Part shown: piece by piece, positions 34,589 to 43,169 of the stretch
Numbering within the stretch: position 1 is the stretch's first letter
Layout of the letters: every line of letters starts with the position of its first letter
Origin: Methylobacterium aquaticum
GTDB lineage: Bacteria; Pseudomonadota; Alphaproteobacteria; Rhizobiales; Beijerinckiaceae
Length of the DNA: 51,915 nucleotides
NCBI RefSeq assembly: GCF_001043915.1
Contig: NZ_LABX01000087.1
Span: 1 to 51,915, forward strand
Reading direction: 5' to 3'
Notes under the pieces: model-generated
Database searches by the model: none
What the model was told of the DNA's origin: nothing
What the model saw: the letters and a program-made list of their open reading frames with translations, nothing else
Position numbers and translations under genes: made by a program

Positions 34589-35572
34589 GTGAGCGTCGTC
34601 ATCCTGGGCGGTGCCGGCTTCGTCGGGCTCAACCTCGCCGAAGCCCTGCTCGGGCGCGGCCTCGCCGTGCGGCTCCTCGACCGGGCCCCGCCCCCGCCGG
34701 CCTTCCTGCGGGCGCTCTCGAGGCTCGGCCCCCTCTCCCTTGATCTCGGCGACGTGACCGACCCGGGCGCCCTCGCCGCGGCGATCCGGCCGGGCACCGA
34801 CGCGGTGGTGATGGCCGCCGCGGTGACGGCGGATGCCGCCCGCGAGGCCGCCGATCCAGGGCCGATCCTCGCGGTCAATCTCGGCGCCCTGGTGCCGATC
34901 CTCGATGCTTGCCGCCGGGCCGGGGTGCGCCGGGTGGTGAACCTGTCCTCGGCGGCGGCCTACGGGGCCGTGCAGGCGGACATCCTGTCCGAGGACCGGC
35001 CGGCCCAGCCGGCGAGCCTCTATGCCGTCACCAAGTTCGCCTCGGAAGCCGTGCTGGCGCGGCTCTGCGGCCATTGGGGCCTCGACGGGGTCAGCGTGCG
35101 CCTGAGCGCGGTGTTCGGGCCGTTCGAGCGCGACACGGCCTTGCGCGACACCTTGAGCCCGCAGGCGCAGATCTGGGCCGCCGCCCGGGCCGGCCGGCCG
35201 GCCTTGCTGCCGCGGCCCGGCCGGCGCGACTGGCTCTACGCGCCCGACGCCGCCGAGGCGGTGGCACGGCTGATCGCGGCCGATCGCCTGTGCCACCCCC
35301 TCTACAATGTGTCGAGCCCGACGGTCTGGCCGGTTCTCGCCTGGGGCGAGCGGCTGGCGGCGAACCGGGATCTGGTGCGGCCCGGCTTCGTCTGCCGCCT
35401 GGCGGCGCCGGGAGAGCCCGCGACGGTGTCGCTGCACGGCGACCACGACCGGCCGCCGCTTGCCACCGGCCGGCTGCGGGACGAACTCGGCTGGGAGGCG
35501 GCTTACGGCCTCGATGCCTCGGCGGAGGCGTTCCTGGCCTGGCAGTCGCGCATGCAGGAGGATCGCCCGTGA
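34589..35572 (+). CDS. NAD-dependent epimerase/dehydratase-family protein
   Basis: A 327-aa extended SDR. GGAGFVGLNLAEALL near residue 6 is the cofactor loop, NLSSAAAYGAV near 117 gives the catalytic Ser region, and LYAVTKFASE near 143 supplies the Tyr/Lys pair. This is the fold of sugar-nucleotide epimerases, but many members act on other hydroxy substrates. It opens a rightward operon whose later genes handle hydantoins and carbamoyl amino acids, so a sugar role is not favoured by context. GTG start with a GGGAG site 10 bp upstream. Confidence 0.88.
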   Translation: MSVVILGGAGFVGLNLAEALLGRGLAVRLLDRAPPPPAFLRALSRLGPLSLDLGDVTDPGALAAAIRPGTDAVVMAAAVTADAAREAADPGPILAVNLGALVPILDACRRAGVRRVVNLSSAAAYGAVQADILSEDRPAQPASLYAVTKFASEAVLARLCGHWGLDGVSVRLSAVFGPFERDTALRDTLSPQAQIWAAARAGRPALLPRPGRRDWLYAPDAAEAVARLIAADRLCHPLYNVSSPTVWPVLAWGERLAANRDLVRPGFVCRLAAPGEPATVSLHGDHDRPPLATGRLRDELGWEAAYGLDASAEAFLAWQSRMQEDRP

Positions 35573-36315
35573 GGCTCGACGGCAAGGTGGCGGTGGTGAC
35601 GGGGGGCGGCTCCGGCATCGGCGCCGCGACGGCGCGGCTCTTTTCGGAGTTCGGCGCCCGGGTGGCGGTGATCGACCGGGACGGCCCGGCGGCGCAAGCG
35701 GTGGCGGCCGAGATCGGCGGGCTGGCCCGCGCCTCGGATGTCGGCGACCCCGCGGCGGTGGCGGCCGATGCGGCGGCGGTGATCGCGGCCCTCGGCGGCA
35801 TCGACGTGCTGGTGACGGCGGCGGGCTTTTCCGTTGGCGGAACCGTCGAGACCACCACGCCGGAGGACTGGGACGCGGTGTTCCGGGCCCATGTCGGCGG
35901 CACCTGGCTCTGGGCGGGACAAGCGGTGCCGTCGATGCGGGCCCGGGGCGGCGGCGCCATCGTCACCGTCGCCTCGCAGCTCGCGCTCGCCGGCGGACGC
36001 GGCAACAGCGCCTACATCGCCGCCAAGGGCGCGGTGCTCAGCCTCACCCGCACCATGGCGCTCGACTTCGCCGCCGACGGCATCCGGGTCAACGCCGTGG
36101 TGCCGGGCGCGATCGAGACGCCGCTCCTCGCCCGCAGCTTCCGGCGCGCCGCCGATCCGGCCGCCGCCCGCGCCGCCTCCGAGGCCCGGCACGCTCTCAA
36201 GCGCCTCGGCCAACCCGAGGAGGTCGCCCGGGCCATCCTCTACCTCGCAAGCCCTGCCGCCTCCTTCACCACCGGCGCGGCCCTGCCGGTCGAGGGCGGC
36301 TGGCTCTCCGCCTGA
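35569..36315 (+). CDS. Short-chain dehydrogenase/reductase (SDR)
   Basis: A 248-aa classical SDR with TGGGSGIG near residue 11, VTAAG near 82, the catalytic SQLALAGG and YIAAK near 135-155, and the C-terminal PVEGGW ending typical of ketoacyl-reductase-like SDRs. It starts at GTG 35569, overlapping the previous stop. Likely oxidises or reduces a hydroxyl/keto group on an intermediate of the operon's pathway; the substrate cannot be assigned. Confidence 0.92.
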   Translation: MRLDGKVAVVTGGGSGIGAATARLFSEFGARVAVIDRDGPAAQAVAAEIGGLARASDVGDPAAVAADAAAVIAALGGIDVLVTAAGFSVGGTVETTTPEDWDAVFRAHVGGTWLWAGQAVPSMRARGGGAIVTVASQLALAGGRGNSAYIAAKGAVLSLTRTMALDFAADGIRVNAVVPGAIETPLLARSFRRAADPAAARAASEARHALKRLGQPEEVARAILYLASPAASFTTGAALPVEGGWLSA

Positions 36316-36324
36316 CGGTCGTCC

Positions 36325-37743
36325 ATGCCCTTCTCCAACAAGTCCTTCTCCAGCACGTCCCGCGACGCCCTCCGCGCCCGCATCCACGACGAGATCGCCC
36401 GCACGGCCCATCCCCGCGCGCCCTGGCTCACCCCCCGCCCCGCTCCGGACGGAACGCCGGCCCATGACGTGATCGTGGTCGGGGCCGGGCAATCCGGCCT
36501 CGCCATCGCCTTCGGGCTGATGCGGGCGCAGGTGACCAACATCCTGGTGCTCGACCGGGCGCCCGAAGGCCGGGAAGGCCCCTGGCTGACCTATGCGCGC
36601 ATGCGGACCCTGCGCAGCCCGAAGGACTTCACCGGGCCGGATCTCGGCCTGCCGGCGCTCACCTACCAGTCCTGGCACGAGGCCCGGTACGGACAGGCGG
36701 CGTGGGACGCCCTCGACCTGATCCCCCGGGAGGACTGGGCCGCCTACCTCGCCTTCGTGCGCGACGCGACGGGCGTGCCGGTGGAGAACGGCGTCACCGT
36801 CACCCGGATCGCGCCGGCGGACGGCCTCCTGGCGGTGACGGAGGCGGGCGGCAGGGTGCGCTACGCCCGCAAGGTGGTGCTCGCCACCGGCCAGGAGGGC
36901 GCCGGGCGCTGGGCGATCCCGGAGGCGCTGTCCGGCCTGCCGGCCGGGCGCGTCGCCCGCACCGACGACGCGATCGATGTCGCGGGCCTGGAGGGGAAGC
37001 GCGTCGCGGTGATCGGCGCCGGCGCCTCGGCCTTCGACAATGCCGCGACGGCTCTGGAAGCCGGCGCCGCCGCGGTCACCCTGCTGTGCCGGCGGGCGGA
37101 GGCGCAGGTGGTGCAGCCCTATCGCTGGCTCACCTTCGCGGGCTTCCTGCGCCATCTCGGCGACCTCGACGACGCCTGGCGCTGGCGCTTCATGAGCGCG
37201 GTGATGGGGCTGCGCGAGGGCTTCCCGCAGGCGACCTGGGACCGCTGTGCCCGGCATCCGACCTTCCATTTTCTCCCCGGCGCACCGCTCCGCGCCGCCC
37301 GGATGGCGGACGGCGCGGTGGTCCTCGACACCCCGAAGGGCACGGTTGCCGCCGATTTCGTCATCGCGGCCACCGGCATCGCCATCGACTATGCCGCGCG
37401 GCCCGAATTGTCGGCGTTTGCCCACAACATCGCCACCTGGGGCGACCGCTACGCCCCTCCGGCGGAGGAGCGCGACGACCGCCTCGCGGCCTATCCCTAT
37501 CTCGGCGACGATTACGCCTTCACCGAGCGCGAACGGGGGCTGACGCCGTGGATCGGCGACATCCACCTGTTCGGCATCGCCTCCACGGTGAGCCACGGCC
37601 CGTCCGGCTCGTCGATCAACGCCATGACGACCGCGGTGCCCCGCCTCGTCTCCGGCCTGACCCGCGGGCTGTTCGTCGCCGATCTCGACCGGCACTGGGC
37701 CGATTTCCGGGCCTACGACGTGCCTCAGGCGGTGCTGCGCTGA
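36325..37743 (+). CDS. FAD/NAD(P)-binding flavoprotein (monooxygenase-like)
   Basis: A 472-aa protein with two Rossmann motifs: VIVVGAGQSGLAIA near residue 50 for FAD and VAVIGAGASAFDNA near 230 for NAD(P)H. VLATGQEG and IAATGIAID are the typical ATG segments of flavin monooxygenases and related oxidoreductases. It may hydroxylate or oxidise a nitrogenous substrate before or after ring opening by the hydantoin enzymes. It begins 10 bp after the SDR stop. Whether it is a true monooxygenase or a reductase cannot be told from sequence alone. Confidence 0.85.
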   Translation: MPFSNKSFSSTSRDALRARIHDEIARTAHPRAPWLTPRPAPDGTPAHDVIVVGAGQSGLAIAFGLMRAQVTNILVLDRAPEGREGPWLTYARMRTLRSPKDFTGPDLGLPALTYQSWHEARYGQAAWDALDLIPREDWAAYLAFVRDATGVPVENGVTVTRIAPADGLLAVTEAGGRVRYARKVVLATGQEGAGRWAIPEALSGLPAGRVARTDDAIDVAGLEGKRVAVIGAGASAFDNAATALEAGAAAVTLLCRRAEAQVVQPYRWLTFAGFLRHLGDLDDAWRWRFMSAVMGLREGFPQATWDRCARHPTFHFLPGAPLRAARMADGAVVLDTPKGTVAADFVIAATGIAIDYAARPELSAFAHNIATWGDRYAPPAEERDDRLAAYPYLGDDYAFTERERGLTPWIGDIHLFGIASTVSHGPSGSSINAMTTAVPRLVSGLTRGLFVADLDRHWADFRAYDVPQAVLR

Positions 37744-37787
37744 TGCCGCGGTTAGCGCTTGCCCTCGGCCGGTCCGTCGGCTGGAAT

Positions 37788-37806
37788 GGTCGTGCCTGGA
37801 ACGACC
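37788..37806. promoter_or_regulatory. Small dyad before the third importer
   Basis: GGTCGT (37788-37793) and ACGACC (37801-37806) flank a 7-nt spacer, 45 bp ahead of the GTG start of the binding-protein gene. It could be an operator or a small mRNA hairpin; nothing else supports it. Confidence 0.3.
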
Positions 37807-37850
37807 CTTGCTAGAGGCCGGCCAGGTCAAGGATGCAGGAAGGGACAGGC

Positions 37851-39467
37851 GTGACGAAGACCAGCATGCGGACGGGCGGCCTTTCCGCCGCGCTCATCGT
37901 TGCTCTGGTGGTGGGTGCCGCGCCGGCCAGGGCCCAGAGCCGGGCCGAGACCCTGCGCTACGTCACGGGCGCGTCGGTCAACACCCTCGATCCGACCATG
38001 CCGGGCACGACCCGCGAGGCGTTCGCGATCAGCCTCTCGACCTACGACCGTCTCGTCAGCTTCGGCCGCAAGAAGCTCGGCGACAACTGGGTGTTCGACC
38101 TGGACACGATCCGCGGCGAGCTGGCCGAACGCTACGAGGTCAGCCCCGACGGCCTGACCCTCACGTTTTATCTCCGCAAGGACGCCAGGTTCCAGGACGG
38201 CACCCCGGTCACCGCCGAGGACGTGAAGTGGTCCCTCGACCGCGCCGTCTCGGCGAAGTCCCTCGCCGCGCCGCAGCTCCTCACCGGCTCGCTGACCAGC
38301 CCCGACCAGTTCACCGTGGTCGATCCCCATACCGTCAAGGTCACGCTGCCGAAGCCCGACCGGCTCGCCCTGCCGAACCTCGCGACCGTCTACGCCATCA
38401 TCATCAACTCCAAGGCCGCCAAGGCGCATGCGACGGCCGAAGACCCCTGGGCGCAGACGTGGCTCAAGGATCATGCGGTCGGCAGCGGCGCCTACAGCGT
38501 CGACGTGTTCAAGCCCGGCGAGCAGGTGGTGCTGAAGCGCAACGCCGACTGGACCGGCGCGGCGCCGGACAAGCCGGCCGGCTTCAAGCGCATCATCGCC
38601 CAGACCATCCCCGACCCGGCGACCCGCGCCAACCTCGTCGAGAAGGGCGACGCCGACATCGTCATCGACCTCCAGGCCAACGACGCGCTGGCGCTGAAGG
38701 AGCGCGGCAAGCTGAAGGTGATCGCGACGCCGCAATTCAACGCGATGACGCTGATCTCGTTCAACACCAAGATGCCGCCCTTCGACAAGGTCGAGGTGCG
38801 CCAGGCTTTGGCCTACGCCCTGCCCTACGACGCGATGTTCAAGGCCGCCCTGTTCGGCCGCGGCAAGCCGCTCTTCGGCGCCACCTGGGGCGAGGGCGAC
38901 CCCGCGCCCGTCTTCCCGGTCGCCCAGCCGGTGACGCTCGACCTCGCCAAGGCCAAGGACTGGCTCGCCAAGGCCGGCCTGCCGGACGGGTTCTCCACCA
39001 CCTTCAGCTTCAATGTCGGCCAGGCCGCCACCGCCGAGCCGATGGCCGCGCTGATCCGCGAGTCGCTGGAGAAGATCGGCGTCAAGGTCGAGATCCAGAA
39101 GCTGCCGGACGCGCAGATGTCGACGCAGGTGAGCGAGAAGAAGCTGCCGTTCTTCACCGAGGGCATCGTCGCCTGGCTGCCCTCGCCGGACTATTTCTAC
39201 CGCAACTTCTACACCGGCAACCAGCGCTGGAACTACAGCTCGATCGACGATCCCGAGATCAACGAACTGGCCGCCAAGGCGCGGTTCGAGCGTGACCCGG
39301 CCAAGTACGACGACGAGGCCCGCGCCCTGAACAAGCGCCACCTCGCCCTGATGCCGCAGATCCCGGTCTGGCAGCCGAACCAGGACGCCGTGATGGCCCC
39401 CTCGGTCGAGGGCTACACCTACCAGTTCCACCGTCAGGTCGATTACCGCGACCTGTCGCGGAAGTAG
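37851..39467 (+). CDS. Substrate-binding protein, family 5 (third importer, hydantoin locus)
   Basis: A 538-aa periplasmic binding protein with a Sec signal (LSAALIVALVVGAAPARAQ) and family-5 landmarks: LTFYLRKDARFQDGTPV, TAEDVKWSLDRAV, KVEVRQALAYALPYDAM. GTG 37851 is preferred because AGGAAGGGA lies 5 bp upstream; an ATG at 37833 overlaps that site. Context with hydantoinase, racemase and carbamoylase suggests uptake of hydantoins, carbamoyl amino acids or small peptides. The ligand assignment is inference. Confidence 0.92.
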   Translation: MTKTSMRTGGLSAALIVALVVGAAPARAQSRAETLRYVTGASVNTLDPTMPGTTREAFAISLSTYDRLVSFGRKKLGDNWVFDLDTIRGELAERYEVSPDGLTLTFYLRKDARFQDGTPVTAEDVKWSLDRAVSAKSLAAPQLLTGSLTSPDQFTVVDPHTVKVTLPKPDRLALPNLATVYAIIINSKAAKAHATAEDPWAQTWLKDHAVGSGAYSVDVFKPGEQVVLKRNADWTGAAPDKPAGFKRIIAQTIPDPATRANLVEKGDADIVIDLQANDALALKERGKLKVIATPQFNAMTLISFNTKMPPFDKVEVRQALAYALPYDAMFKAALFGRGKPLFGATWGEGDPAPVFPVAQPVTLDLAKAKDWLAKAGLPDGFSTTFSFNVGQAATAEPMAALIRESLEKIGVKVEIQKLPDAQMSTQVSEKKLPFFTEGIVAWLPSPDYFYRNFYTGNQRWNYSSIDDPEINELAAKARFERDPAKYDDEARALNKRHLALMPQIPVWQPNQDAVMAPSVEGYTYQFHRQVDYRDLSRK

Positions 39468-39471
39468 TCGG

Positions 39472-40503
39472 ATGGCCTCCGCCAGCGGCATCGCCCGGCG
39501 CACCGGGCGGCGCTTCCTGTCCTCGCTGCCGGCACTCCTCGGCGTGCTGGTCTTCACCTTCCTGCTGATGCGGGTGCTGCCCGGCGACCCGGCGGTGTTC
39601 TTCGCCTCCGGGCCCAATGCCGGCAAGGCGGAGATCGAGGAGATCCGCCGCCAGATGGGGCTCGACAAGCCGGTGCCCGAGCAGCTGGTGCGGTATCTCG
39701 GGGACGTGGCGCGGGGCCAGCTCGGCCGCTCGATGACCACCGGCCAGCCGGTGCTGACGGATCTCCGCCAGCGCCTGCCGGCCTCGCTCGAACTGACCGT
39801 CACGGCGCTGGTCATCGCGCTCGTGCTTGCGATCCCGCTCGGGATCGCGGCGGCGCTCCGGCCGGGCTCGGTAGTGGATCATGCGGTGCGCTTCCTGTGT
39901 GCGCTCGGCGTCTGCGTCCCGACCTTCGTGTCGGGGCTGCTCCTGATCTACGTGTTCTATTACCTGCTCGGCGTCGCCCCGGACCCGACCGGCCGCATCG
40001 ACGTGTTCGCGGCGAGCCCGCCCGACATCACCGGCTTCCTGCTGATCGATTTTTTGCTCGTCGGGGATGGCGAGGGCTGGCGCGCGGCGGCCGGACAATT
40101 GGTGCTGCCGGCCCTGACCATGGCGCTGTTCGTGCTGGCGCCGCTCGCCCGCATCACCCGGGCGGCGATGCTGAGCGTGCTCGGCAGCGACTTCATCCGC
40201 ACCGCCCGGTCGCTGGGTTTGCCGCGCCGGCGGGTGATCGTGACTTACGCGTTGCGCAACGCGATCCTGCCGGTGCTCACCATCGCGGGCATCGTGTTTT
40301 CCACCATGCTCGGCGCCAACGTGCTGGTGGAAAAAGTGTTTTCCTGGCCCGGCGTCGCCTCCTACGCCCTCGACGCGCTGCTCGCCTCCGATTACGCCCC
40401 GGTCCAGGGCTTCGTTCTGCTGATGGCGAGCCTGTTCGTCGTCGTGAATCTCACGGTCGACGTGCTCTACGGCCTGGCCGATCCGCGCGTCTCGATCGAG
40501 TAG
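39472..40503 (+). CDS. Opp/Dpp-type permease, DppB-like (third importer)
   Basis: A 343-aa permease. It opens with an Arg-rich lead and LLGVLVFTFLLMRVLPGDP, carries an extended periplasmic loop near residues 165-205 (FAASPPDITGFLLIDF), an EAA loop (DFIRTARSLGLPRRRVI) and the typical ending VLYGLADPRVSIE. It begins four bases after the binding-protein stop. Confidence 0.92.
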   Translation: MASASGIARRTGRRFLSSLPALLGVLVFTFLLMRVLPGDPAVFFASGPNAGKAEIEEIRRQMGLDKPVPEQLVRYLGDVARGQLGRSMTTGQPVLTDLRQRLPASLELTVTALVIALVLAIPLGIAAALRPGSVVDHAVRFLCALGVCVPTFVSGLLLIYVFYYLLGVAPDPTGRIDVFAASPPDITGFLLIDFLLVGDGEGWRAAAGQLVLPALTMALFVLAPLARITRAAMLSVLGSDFIRTARSLGLPRRRVIVTYALRNAILPVLTIAGIVFSTMLGANVLVEKVFSWPGVASYALDALLASDYAPVQGFVLLMASLFVVVNLTVDVLYGLADPRVSIE

Positions 40504-40505
40504 GC

Positions 40506-40538
40506 CGATGCGAGTGACCCGATGCGAGTGACCCGATG
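40506..40538 (+). repeat. 14-bp tandem duplication at a permease start
   Basis: CGATGCGAGTGACC occurs twice back to back (40506-40519, 40520-40533) and a third partial copy CGATG runs into the ATG at 40536 of the DppC-like gene. The repeat creates short upstream reading frames, one of which (ATG 40522) ends in a TGA that overlaps the real start as ATGA. Confidence 0.75.
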
Positions 40539-41411
40539 AACGCCGTCTCGCCCGCCCTCGCCCCGCCGCCGAGCACGCTGCGGCACGCCGGCTACGTCCT
40601 GCGGGACAACCCGCTCACCGCGGTCGCGGCGGCCGGTGCGGCCCTGCTCTGCCTCGTCGCCCTCTTCAGCCCCTGGCTCACCCCCTACGACCCGGTGGCC
40701 TCCGACGTCTCGGTGGCGCTCCAGCCGCCGAGCGCGGCGCATTGGGCCGGCACCGACCAGCTCGGCCGCGACGTGCTGAGCCGGATCATCGCGGCGACGC
40801 GGCTCGACCTCGCCATCGCGCTCTCGGCCGTGAGCCTGTCCTTCGCGCTTGGCGCGGTGATCGGAGGCGTGAGCGGCTATGCCGGCGGGCGGCTCGACCG
40901 GGTCGTGGGGCGCCTCGTCGACGTGCTGATGGCCTTCCCGCTCTTCGTGCTGGCGATGGCGCTCGTGGCGGCCCTCGGCAACCGGGTCGAGAACATCGTC
41001 ATCGCCACGGCGATCATCAACCTGCCGTTCTACATCCGCTTCGCCCGGGCCGAGGTGAACGTGCGGCGGGATGCCGGCTACGTCGAGGCGGCGCGGGCCG
41101 GCGGCGAGGGCCACCTCGCGGTGGTCCTGCGCTTCCTGCTCCCCAACGTCCTGCCCGCCATGGCGGTGCAGATCTCGCTCAATCTCGGCTGGGCGATCCT
41201 CAATGCGGCGGGCCTGTCCTTCATCGGGCTGGGCGTGCGCCCGCCGACGCCGGAATGGGGCATCCTGGTGGCGGAGGGCGCCCGCTTCATCACCACCGGC
41301 AAGTGGTGGCTCGTCGCCTTCCCGGGCCTCGCCCTGATGCTGGCCGTGCTCTGCTTCAACCTGCTCGGCGACGGCCTGCGGGACATCCTCGATCCCCGGA
41401 TGCGGACCTGA
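40536..41411 (+). CDS. Opp/Dpp-type permease, DppC-like (third importer)
   Basis: A 291-aa permease with HWAGTDQLGRDVLSRIIAA near residue 69, LDRVVGRLVDVLMAFPLF, an EAA loop (GYVEAARAGGEGHLA) and the closing GDGLRDILDPR. It forms the channel with the DppB-like protein. Its start follows an unusual 14-bp tandem duplication, and no Shine-Dalgarno site is obvious, so initiation may rely on re-initiation from the short upstream frame. Confidence 0.92.
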   Translation: MNAVSPALAPPPSTLRHAGYVLRDNPLTAVAAAGAALLCLVALFSPWLTPYDPVASDVSVALQPPSAAHWAGTDQLGRDVLSRIIAATRLDLAIALSAVSLSFALGAVIGGVSGYAGGRLDRVVGRLVDVLMAFPLFVLAMALVAALGNRVENIVIATAIINLPFYIRFARAEVNVRRDAGYVEAARAGGEGHLAVVLRFLLPNVLPAMAVQISLNLGWAILNAAGLSFIGLGVRPPTPEWGILVAEGARFITTGKWWLVAFPGLALMLAVLCFNLLGDGLRDILDPRMRT

Positions 41412-43069
41412 TGCAGACGCCCCTTCTCTCGATCGAGGACCTGAAGGTCACCTTCACGACCCGCCGCGGCCCGGTCGAGGCCCTGCGTGGCGTCTCCCTC
41501 GCGGTGGCGCCCGGCGAGAGCCTGGGCCTCGTCGGCGAATCCGGCTCGGGCAAGTCGGTCACCGCCTTCGCGGCGGCGCGCCTCCTCGACCGGGCCGGGC
41601 GCATCACCGGCGGCCGGATCCGCTTCCGCGGCCAGGACGTGACCCGGCTCTCGGCGGCGGACCTGCGGGCGGCGCATGGCTCGGCGATCGGGATGATCTT
41701 CCAGAACCCGCGGGCGGCCCTGAACCCGATCCGCACCATCGGCCGCCAGCTCGCCGACGTGCTGGTGGCGGGCGGGCTCTCGAAGGCGCAAGGCCGGGCG
41801 CGGGCGCTGGAGAGCCTGGAGGCGGTGCGGATCCGCGACGCCGCCCGCCGCCTCGACGCCTATCCGCACGAGCTGTCGGGCGGCATGTGCCAGCGGGTCA
41901 TGATCGCGCTGGCGCTCGCCTGCCGCCCGGCGCTCCTCATCGCCGACGAGCCGACCACCGGCCTCGACGTCACCACCCAGAAGACCGTGATGGACCTCGT
42001 CGCCCGGCTCACCGCCGAGCGCGGCATGGCGATGATCCTCATCACCCACGATCTCGGCCTCGCGGCCCAATATTGCGGCCGCATCGCCGTGATGGAGCAG
42101 GGCCGCCTGGTCGAGGAGGGCGAGCCGGGGGCGCTGTTTTCCGCGCCCCGCCACCCCTATACGCGGCGCCTCGTCGCCGCCTCGCCGACCCCGACGTCCA
42201 CGCTCGCCGATCTCGTCCCGGAAGGTCCCCGCCCGCCGGCCCTGCCGCGACCGGCCCCGGCCCCCGGCACGCCGCCGCTCCTCGACGTGCAGGGCCTCGG
42301 CAAGCGCTTCGGCGGCGCCATGGCGGTCGAGGATGTCTCGTTCTCCCTTCGTGAGGGCGAGAGCCTCGGCCTCGTCGGCGAATCGGGATCGGGCAAGAGC
42401 ACCACCTCGCGGATGATCTGCCGCCTCCTCGATGCGAGCGACGGCCGGATCCTGTTCGACGGCGAGTCGATCGGCACGATTCCCGCCCGCGACTTCCACC
42501 GCTCGCCCCACCGGCGCGCGATCCAGATCGTGTTCCAGGACCCGACCGACAGCCTCAACCCGCGCTTCTCGGCCTTCGACTGCATCGCCCATCCGCTGAC
42601 GCGCCTGACGCCGCTGCGGGGCGAGGCACTCCGGCTGCGGGCGATCGAGAGCGCGGAGCGGGCGGGCCTTCCGGCGGCGCTCCTCGACCGGTTCCCGCAC
42701 CAGCTCTCCGGCGGCCAGAAGGCCCGCATCGGCATCGCCCGGGCGATCGCCGTGAAGCCCCGTCTTCTCGTCCTCGACGAGCCGACCGCGGCCCTCGACG
42801 TCTCGGTCCAGGCCGGGGTGCTGCGCCTCCTCGACGACCTGCGCCGGCAGGACGGCCTCGCCTTCCTGTTCGTGAGCCACGACCTCAACGTGGTGCGGAT
42901 GATGTGCGAGCGCACCCTGGTGCTCCAGGGCGGCCGGGTGGTCGAGGAGGGCGTCAGCCGCGACCTCTTCCGGGCGCCGCGCACCGCCTATACCCGGGAG
43001 CTGCTGGCGGCGATCCCGCATTTCCGGCCCGGGCAGACGCGGGGAATGGCGGCGGAGCCGGCAGCGTGA
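41411..43069 (+). CDS. Fused double ATPase of the third importer
   Basis: A 552-aa protein with two ABC domains joined by a Pro-rich linker near residue 275. The first has GESGSGKSV, ELSGGMCQRVMIA and [14 protein letters not shown]; the second has GESGSGKST, QLSGGQKARIGIA and LLVLDEPTAALDVS. It corresponds to DppD plus DppF in one chain, as in the second importer, and lacks the RCP cysteine extensions. ATG overlaps the DppC-like stop. A longer upstream reading from 40742 lies on top of the permease gene and is rejected. Confidence 0.94.
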   Translation: MQTPLLSIEDLKVTFTTRRGPVEALRGVSLAVAPGESLGLVGESGSGKSVTAFAAARLLDRAGRITGGRIRFRGQDVTRLSAADLRAAHGSAIGMIFQNPRAALNPIRTIGRQLADVLVAGGLSKAQGRARALESLEAVRIRDAARRLDAYPHELSGGMCQRVMIALALACRPALLIADEPTTGLDVTTQKTVMDLVARLTAERGMAMILITHDLGLAAQYCGRIAVMEQGRLVEEGEPGALFSAPRHPYTRRLVAASPTPTSTLADLVPEGPRPPALPRPAPAPGTPPLLDVQGLGKRFGGAMAVEDVSFSLREGESLGLVGESGSGKSTTSRMICRLLDASDGRILFDGESIGTIPARDFHRSPHRRAIQIVFQDPTDSLNPRFSAFDCIAHPLTRLTPLRGEALRLRAIESAERAGLPAALLDRFPHQLSGGQKARIGIARAIAVKPRLLVLDEPTAALDVSVQAGVLRLLDDLRRQDGLAFLFVSHDLNVVRMMCERTLVLQGGRVVEEGVSRDLFRAPRTAYTRELLAAIPHFRPGQTRGMAAEPAA

Positions 43070-43101
43070 ACCGTCGAACCCCGGTCGTGTGCATCCCTCC
43101 T

Positions 43102-43119
43102 CTCCCCGCGGCCGGGGAG
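43102..43119. terminator. Short GC-rich hairpin between importer and carbamoylase genes
   Basis: CTCCCC (43102-43107) pairs with GGGGAG (43114-43119), extended by an inner G-C pair, in the 100-bp gap before the next gene. It may be a partial terminator or mRNA-stabilising hairpin; there is no U-tract. Confidence 0.35.
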
Positions 43120-43169
43120 CGGAGAAGGGCACGACTTCTATCACCGATCGTCGTCTCTAGGATGTCCCC

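Noticed and set aside
34589..35572. Assignment of the epimerase-like gene as UDP-glucose 4-epimerase
   Set aside because: Only general extended-SDR motifs are visible, and the operon context is nitrogen compound metabolism, not sugar-nucleotide synthesis.
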